Below, piece after piece: positions 56,201 to 64,000 of a stretch of DNA of 64,000 nucleotides. The notes beneath the pieces were generated by a model. That model did no database searches. It was not told where the DNA came from and was given only the letters and a program-made list of their open reading frames with translations. Source of the DNA: Eleginops maclovinus (taxonomy: Eukaryota; Chordata; Actinopteri; Perciformes; Eleginopidae); contig NC_086360.1 of assembly GCF_036324505.1 (NCBI RefSeq), positions 16,460,293 through 16,524,292 on the forward strand, given 5' to 3'. A program made the translations under genes and the position numbers. Each line of letters opens with the position of its first letter. The stretch's first letter is position 1.

Positions 56201-56407
56201 TGAACCATTATTCGTCTTGTAAGAAGGATTGTGTCTGCCTTTCCTCTCTCCGAAAAAGGGTTAGGGGTTGAGCAATATGCAGGCTGTATGTCAATTGATG
56301 TGTGTTTACCATGCCTGGGTTAGACAGCTGTATCTGAAGGCGTGTGTGTGTCAGTCTGTCCTTTACTGTTTGTATTAGTGAGTGTGAACAGAATATTGTG
56401 ATACAGT

Positions 56408-56409
<2 letters not shown>
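56201..56409 (-). repeat. 209-bp inverted repeat, right copy
   Basis: Exact reverse complement of 47516-47724 by direct comparison. On its right it passes into a (GT)n array, the mirror image of the left copy's CA array. Confidence 0.95.

Positions 56410-56480
<71 letters not shown>
56410..56480 (+). repeat. (GT)n microsatellite, about 70 bp
   Basis: Pure GT run abutting the inverted repeat copy. Confidence 0.97.
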
Positions 56481-56482
<2 letters not shown>

Positions 56483-58499
56483 ATTCTCCTTCCTCTATAC
56501 ACTGTGACTCTTCTCTTGGCATGTCTATACCTGACAATTTGTAACATTGTAACAGATACAAATGGCTATATTTTAGTGCCAACAAAACCTCTAAACTAAT
56601 TGTCCTCTCAACTTCAAGGGCTATACCTTACTCCCACTAACACACTCTTCTACTATGAATAAAACAAAGCCCATCTTCCTTTTTATTCTGACCATTGAAT
56701 TTTAGTCCATCGCACTCGCAGGAATCCACATAAACAAACAGTGCAGTCATTTCACCGACTCCAAAATGAGCTAATGACAACATTTTCCAAGAGTGTCATT
56801 TCTGAGGGAAGTTCAACTTAGATGCTTAAGTATGGATTCAAAATCACTTAACAGCAAGAGGCAAGGACAACCAGTCTCCATTTGTGTTACCATCCAAGAG
56901 CTGTAATGCTAAAAAAACATGATTTAGGAATGTATTAATAAATCAAACACAACTGCTGATAAACCAACAAACAACAGGGTGAAGTTATATAAAGAACAGA
57001 TGGACACAACTAAATACAATTCACTGTCTAGACGAAAAGATGAGACACAAAACTAAAATGTAATACAGCACTAAGAAATTACTTTCCAGGCTTTATTTAA
57101 GAACAGTATTGATGAGTGCAGAATTCAGAAAGTGTTGTTTATAATAACCTTGCCAGTCCGTTCTATTGATTGTGTGGAATGTGACTTTCAGTCACCTACA
57201 TTATTTCTGTGTCATTGTATATCCCTGTCTTAATTGGCCATATGTCCTGGTGTTTCTGTCTGTATCCTCAGTTGCTACACTTGGGAGGTGATTAAGACAA
57301 TCCTGCTGCCCGCTACTACTGTAGGGAATTTACCACTGACACCAAACCAACTGCAGTACAACACACGCCAGGACTGGGCAGGCCAAGCAGATTGTGCAGG
57401 TTAACGTAAGGTCACATGTGCACACACATATATATACATATATATATATATTGGATGCAAGTGAGTGAAGCGTGTGAGTGGATTCCAGTGTGTCTGTAAA
57501 TGTGTGCATGCCAACATGGGATTTCAGAGGTTCTGGCAGCTTAATTAACAAGGTCCATGAGAGTGACATAAAGACCTAATTAAACACACTGACATAACTG
57601 GGTCGCCATCGACAACCTTCCCACACTGATGTTCATAAAACCTTTTATTAAAATGTGGACTTTTTTTATTTGCACCTTTTTATTGGTGTTTATTGCAATT
57701 ATTTTTAATTTCACCAATGCATAAAATATTTATATTTCTTATTTTTGCTCCTTCATTATTACACAATACATTCCAGGCATCGATTGAACTGAATCTGAAA
57801 AGAAAGACAGATTTGAAGGTTAACATTAAGATTCAAAAGTACCATTTCATATAACGTGATGTAGTATCTTTGGCTCACTTATCAATTTGTAATCAGTTTG
57901 TAAAACAATCATTTAAAATGTGCAAAAGAGAAAGTATAGAAAGAAAAAATGGATCATGTTGAGAGTTCTCTACTGCAATCAATGTATGCACAAGAGCAGA
58001 TCATTCTCAGGGGTCTTGAATATTAGATGAACTAGGGCTTTGTGTATGTTTTAAAATAGTTGATTACCACCAGGAATTAAAATGTAGTTGTGCATTTAAG
58101 ATGAAGCATGTGTATAAATAAAGAGTCCCCAGCGATGAAGAGCAGAGCGCTCTCCAAGGTGTCCCACTAAGACAGAACTGGGACACAGGAGGACACCCAG
58201 TTGGACCGGTCGGACGAAGGCCTATTTATAACATACTACTCCACTGCACCTTGGTACACTTCCACTGAATGATGCATGGCATGCACATATGATACATGAG
58301 TATTATTTTACTCGGCTGTGACGTGCCCTTGTGAATGTGTTTCTTAATATCATGTCTTTGTATTATATCATTTCGTAGCAGTTGTTTTAAAAAATGCAGC
58401 TCATAAAATAACTGAAATAACTTATAACTACAGGATGTCCCTGAAAAGTATAATAAAGCAACACAGCTAATGGCTAACTTTGTGCAATGTAAGCTCATA

Positions 58500-58725
58500 A
58501 ATGATAGAAAGGAGAAGGTGAAAGAAGAAAAGAGAGACCAAGTATGGTCAGGTGAAATGAAGGAAAGGAGAGAGGAAAGGAAAGGAAAAGATAGGTAAAA
58601 TAAGGAAGCTGCTCAGCACTAAAGGGGGTCACAGATGTGCTGAACAGAAAGCCTGAATTGGCTTCTCTAGGGTGCACACACACCTACATGCACGAGCACA
58701 CACACGCGCCCGCACACACACACAC

Positions 58726-58768
<43 letters not shown>

Positions 58769-59430
58769 ATTACCTCTGAGATTTAACACAGGTGCAGATG
58801 CTTCACAGTGATCTATTAGACTCACCCTCTCATGTCAACATTTAAGAGTGGAGAGAGACGGAGAGAGGGAAAGATGGATGGGGAAAAATCTCAAGAGAGG
58901 GTTGGAGAGAGAAAAGGTATTTCCACGGCAAAAGTGAGAGAAAGATAGAGAGTTAGGAAGGCAGTGATTATGGTAGAGGAGGATGTGGAAACAGGGAGTG
59001 CAGGCTAGGAGCAGATAGCTGTTGGTGATCCATTAAAGCTAACCCAACAATGTCAACAAAAAGGAGAGGAAGTGAGAGAGAGAGAGCTTGTGGAAAGACA
59101 GACGAGGAGAGAAAAGTGCAATGCAAAGGATAAATGGAAATGTAATGAGAAGGTGGTAGAGAGTAAGGAAGAGACGGAGCAATTTGGAATTTCTATGCTA
59201 TGTCAACAATTACGGAGAAAATGATGGAAAGTGAGCAGAAGGAGAAAGAGTTGCTGAACGCAGAGAAAAGGGGAGTAAATGGACTAGGTAGTAATGACGG
59301 AAGATATACTGGAGTAATATGTTAGGCCCAACACTTGTGAAAACAAAAGAAGGTAAGTCAAAGTCATGTGAGGAATGCAGGGGAGAGGAGGAAGGGAAAC
59401 AATATAGATCGCATGGATAATATTTAGGCC
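58500..59430 (+). other. Purine-rich stretch on the plus strand
   Basis: Long runs of A and G with few pyrimidines (for example ggagagaggaaaggaaagg, near 58567-58586), broken by a CA array. No coding sequence recognised. Confidence 0.7.
58695..58768 (+). repeat. (CA)n microsatellite with CG interruptions
   Basis: CA run containing cgcgcccg and a further CG, inside the purine-rich stretch. Confidence 0.95.
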
Positions 59431-61873
59431 TAACCTCACTATCACTTTGTCAAAACATGAGGTGTGTCAAAAAACCCATTTCTGAAGCATCAAATAAAAA
59501 TACATTGCACAGGTGGACTACCAGTTTGTAGCATTTAGCGATGGGCTACACTTTGAGACATAGTGCAGGTGATTGGTGAGTAAAAGGGAAAAAGAGATGT
59601 GCAGAAAGTGAAGGAGGCAGAGAAGGGCAATGATGCAGAAGTTTAAACCATGAAAGAAAGCATCAAGTATTTTGAGACATACAATCCAATAAAATGAAAA
59701 AAAAAACATGCTTTCTAAAGGGTAAAAAAAAATGTTGTATGCAGAAAACCTAAAATGATCACTGTCACTGAAGGAATGAAGCAGTAAGTAAAATAAAGTA
59801 AATAAATTAAGGATAGAGGATGGTTCCAAGGTGAGACACATGTATATCAATTATGTAAAAACATAAAGTATTTCACTATAAAACATATTATTATAATAAA
59901 TAGGAAGGACCATCAAGAGGTGGGAGATAGGGACATGAGGGTCAGGGAGCAAAGCCATTTGCACTGAGTTGGGGAAGGGAGGACTCTTGTAACTTACTTA
60001 GATGACATCAGATTTATTCACTACAGGTATAAGCCAATTGCACTGACTTTTCTATAATATTTTCACAAAAGAGGAAGTCAATTAATGTATTTATTTGCAA
60101 AAATACATTTTATAAATGTTATGCAATTCCTCATTATCAAAAGAAAAAAAAACATACTTATTCTGCGCCAAAGTCAAGAAAAAAATGAAGACAGGAAATT
60201 GGAATAAGAAAAATGAATAAAAATGAAAAACAAACTGAGTAAACAGAAAACCACTCAGACTTTAAGCTTTTAGGATGAAAGTGCATGGACACTGTAATAG
60301 TAGCAGTGGTTGCTGAAGGGAGAAGGAAAAATAATACAAGAGATGACAGTTAGGGGTGTGAGTGTTATAGGGGATGGAAAGTTGAAATGAGACCCTCAGC
60401 TCAAATCACTACAGGAAGAGGCAAGAAGAAAAACATCCAAATCCACTCAAGAGCTCAGACGCATCGCAGAGAGGTTTCCCCAAACAGACGCTGACCTAGT
60501 AACAACTACAATCGGAAAAAAACACCTCAAAAAATATCACCAGGGAAAAGCTCAAAAGAGACACTTTCTTCTTACGATGGAGAACTTCAAGTTTGAAAAC
60601 GAAAGAATTAAACATGTTCTTCCTTCTGTTTGAATAAAGCATACTTACAATACTTAATAAGACCTTCAAACTCTAACTGTTGATACTGTATGTGTTTTGG
60701 AGGTATTTTGCAGCATGCATATTTCACGAGAACTAGGTAAAATACAATGACAGTGATGGAAACTGTAAGAATATGCCATTACAAAACATCTAACGTCATT
60801 TTCGTTAATATACCCTTTAACTACTAAAGCATAATACCTAATTATTGGTATTTGCTAGCAGAACCACACAATTCAACTCAAATTCCCAGGAGTTATTTGA
60901 ATACAGAAGATATTTCTAGTTCTAACTCAACTGCAGCCTAAAAAATACTCAAGCAGACACAGTAAGTGTCCTTTGGGAGATACTACGGCGTTTATTAAAA
61001 CTTTAAAGACTGTGTGTTGCCTAACTGACTCTCCTGGTTACTGTGAGCCAGTGTTGAAGTGATTGACAGCTTGTTAAATTATAGAAGAGCCCTGTGCATG
61101 GTTGCGGGTCAATGCAGTAAAAGTGTTGAAGCCCCTCTGTATCTGTGTCTCTGTTGCTTTCTTTATTGCTCTGGAGAGTGATGTATTTCGCATTTCCTGC
61201 AGAACCCTGCAGTTCACTAAGTACTTTAACATCACTAATGGCCAAAACAGAAGATGGAGAAAAAAGGAAGCATGGAAGGGTAACGTAGAGGCGCAGGGAG
61301 AAACATAAAGAATAAAGTAACAGCGGGGATGACATAGGGCAAATGGGAGAGTGTGCGAAAGACACCACAGGACACACAACGCTCAAGAGCAAAAGCGTTT
61401 TAGTATTAAGATCTAAAAACACCTGTGATGACGCAACTCATCTTTGTAGTAATGCGTTTCTAGCAAGTATTGCCAACTATATAAACGTCTTGCCAAATGT
61501 TGCTTCATTTCTGCCAATGCAGGCATTTATTCTGTATGTACTGCAAAGTCAATCTGATTTCCTATACAGACATGTGTGTCTAAAGAAATTACATGAAATA
61601 TATCAGAGGTGGATAGTAGGGGTTGAAGGTCCAATACTGTCTGTTTTTCAAGCTTACTTCAGTCCCTCCCCCACCCGTCAGGGTTATCAGCAAATATGTG
61701 CATTTTCCCTCTCTCAAACAAGTTCAACATTAGCCTTATCCATTTATTTTAGTTGTGTAATGTACACAATACTTATTCAAGGTGGATTCAAACCATCAAC
61801 CTCATTAGGGGATTTTTATAAGCACACGGCTAACCCTTTAAATACTCAACTAACCCACAGCTGTGTATATATA

Positions 61874-61874
<1 letters not shown>

Positions 61875-61957
<83 letters not shown>
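61875..61957 (+). repeat. (GT)n microsatellite, about 83 bp
   Basis: Pure GT run preceded by a short TA patch. Confidence 0.97.
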
Positions 61958-64000
61958 AAAGCTGATTCACTGTACAGTGTAGGAGTGCTGATGACACTCC
62001 ATAATCATTAAAGCATGAAGAGGCTCTGAGCTGATTGGGGGCATGCTAATCCTTTTTAATTGACTCTCCAGCTCTCCAGTGTTATTAAAACCGCCCAATA
62101 ACAAAATCAGCTTTGCTTTATTAGCCGGGTCAGCTGAACTACTGGGGACCTCCCTGTTTTTCAGCTTTACATTTGGTTTTAGGATGAACAGTACATTAGA
62201 GATCTATGTTACATTCACTTTTATTTTTTAGGTCAATTTACCATGACGAAAATGTTATTTGTTTAAAGTTCTTGCATGTTTTGAAGGAATGATCAATTTA
62301 GCATTGGGTTTTTGTAAGAGTTGCTTCTTTCTGGTTTGTGAGTTAATGATAAGGTTACACTATAAAGCTGAATGGGTTCTTATTAAGCACATTGTCAGCA
62401 GTACAATTACCTGCAGTGGTCAATCCAACGTCTTTGATACATGTTTGTGTAGCTGTGCTGGAGTATTGATTTCACAGTTTTGACTGACAAAAAAACAACA
62501 GAGTCCATCAACAGCAGCATATTCTCTCTTTATGGTTCCCAAAAGAGCTAAAGGAGCATCTTACCACTAAGTGCTAGGCATCCGCCCCAGCAAGGTCACA
62601 CTTACAGTAAGTAGCCTTAAGCTATCTACCTTTCAATGAGTTATGCTTCTGAAATCAGCAAAGCATCCATAGGTCCAAGAGCTTCTTGGAAAAATGTTTG
62701 ATTAGCTGATGATTCAATACAATGCCAGTGTGTAAGCAGTATCATGGTTAATAAAGCTCAGCAGAAATGTGTTCATATTTGATTTCAGATAACACAAATA
62801 AAAGGTTAAATGGAGGAATGGGTCATGGCAATACAAAAAATAAGATCACATATCATTGCAAACATGCTATCTGCTCCACACGGTCGTTTCTGACAAAGTT
62901 CTGTTATCAATACAGTCACACATATAAAATGCACTGAAAATGAACTTCTTCATTAACTAACTGAAGACTACTTGACTTGATAGTGATGCAAGTGAAAAGC
63001 AATTAATTGGTAGCAATTATTTATCACCCTGGTTTATTCAAATTGTTCAGTCTTGGCCCCAAATGAGGATTTTCCAACTGCTCTAGTAGTTAAGCTTATA
63101 CAATTATCTCTAAGCTCTTCCCAGTAGTAGGACTGAAGAATATTTGTACCTGTTATTTCATAATAAAATCATACTATTTTTCATCAGAGAATGGTAATAT
63201 ATAAACACACCCTTTATAGAATCAAGAGAGTTGTGTGCACAACTTGCAAGTTATGTGTTCTTCCAAAAGACTAACAAAGTCAAAAAACTGATAAAACTGA
63301 CTGACAGAGGACAGAAAAAAAAGAGTTTTGTTATTTTACACTGTCGCAACCCGTGTCAAAACAGTGTGTTCATTCATCCATGGCAAAACTGTGAGGAGTG
63401 CCGAGGGCAGCACGGCTAGCCGCCTGACAACACAGTACACTCTACGCTGTCATGTCACCATCAATTCACAGCTTTGTCTCAGAACTGTGTCAAGAAGGAC
63501 AAGGGCCTGAGAGACAGCACTAGTGACAAAGTGCAAAAAGAGACGAGTCCGTGGAAAAGTGTGAGAAACTTTTGAAAGACATAAACAGAAATGGAAACAG
63601 AGAAAAAAGCCTTGAAAGCTTTCATCGAAAGTCAACAAAAAAAACATTCATTTAAACAACTTACGGATCAAGTTACGGATCAGCTATTGAACTTGCAATA
63701 CTCTTTCCATGTCACTTAAAGACAGACATTAAAAAGGCTAAATTAAAAAGATGGATTATCTCATAGTGTTGCCAAAGCTTTTGAATGGGTAATGAAAGGA
63801 GGGAAAGCAGTTCTGCCTAATTTAGGGTGTGTACAGAGATCTACACAAACTCCCTCATTACCTCCTGCTTTTATACTTCTGAGTCAAGCACTCATTGAAC
63901 CCTTTACATAAAGCACACACTAACAACAAAGTCTATGTCTCAAAAAACCTAAAACCTCAGACCACAGAGAACTAAAACTACTTATGATCACTGGCCTGCA

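Noticed and set aside
61021..61422. 133-codon open frame on the minus strand upstream of the known unc5c exons
   Set aside because: I checked it as a possible missing Ig exon. It has no Ig cysteines or UNC5C motifs and does not fit the phase-0 join needed at 49245.
61343..62011. 222-codon open frame on the plus strand
   Set aside because: About a quarter of it is a translated GT array (VCVC run), it has no recognisable domain, and it lies in the unc5c intron without splice-site support.

Overview
The window is vertebrate nuclear DNA, almost certainly from a teleost fish and probably a percomorph. The evidence is intron-split genes with GT-AG borders, two proteins recognisable by eye as vertebrate receptors, two Tc1 transposons of a fish-type family, a tRNA-headed SINE, and a dense load of long (CA)n/(GT)n arrays. 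It is not prokaryotic, and no operon, CRISPR array or phage is present. I cannot name the species.

Layout. (1) 1-8794, plus strand: the complete coding sequence of bmpr1b (type IB BMP receptor serine/threonine kinase) in ten coding exons that join in frame to 502 codons. Its introns hold transposon debris: a Tc1 inside an older Tc1 relic in intron 1, an antisense Ty3/Gypsy relic with one LTR and a primer-binding site in intron 3, and a tRNA-derived SINE in intron 5. (2) 8795-16022: the convergent gap, with the bmpr1b 3' untranslated region, a second copy of the same Tc1 family (9522-10966), and a 3.5 kb AT-rich stretch that is probably the unc5c 3' untranslated region. (3) 16023-49245, minus strand: the 3' three-quarters of unc5c (netrin receptor), as thirteen constitutive coding exons plus one candidate 57-nt cassette exon. 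They run from the second half of the second Ig domain through two thrombospondin repeats, the membrane segment, ZU5, UPA and death domain to the stop. (4) 49246-64000: unc5c intron only. The exons for the signal peptide, first Ig domain and start of the second lie beyond the right edge, so this intron exceeds 14.7 kb.

The two genes lie tail to tail, as BMPR1B and UNC5C do in human, so this is conserved microsynteny. Both are single-pass receptors (BMP/GDF signalling to Smad1/5/8; netrin-dependent repulsion and dependence-receptor apoptosis), but nothing here implies that they act together.

I saw no previously undescribed biological system. The observations most worth following are: a conserved-looking cassette exon in the unc5c ectodomain stalk (40568-40624); a 209-bp inverted repeat, identical base for base on visual comparison, whose copies lie 8.5 kb apart and bracket an unc5c Ig exon (47516-47724 and 56201-56409); two near-identical Tc1 copies in direct orientation flanking nine of the ten bmpr1b coding exons, one with an uninterrupted transposase; and a LINE tail whose 5' end folds back on itself.
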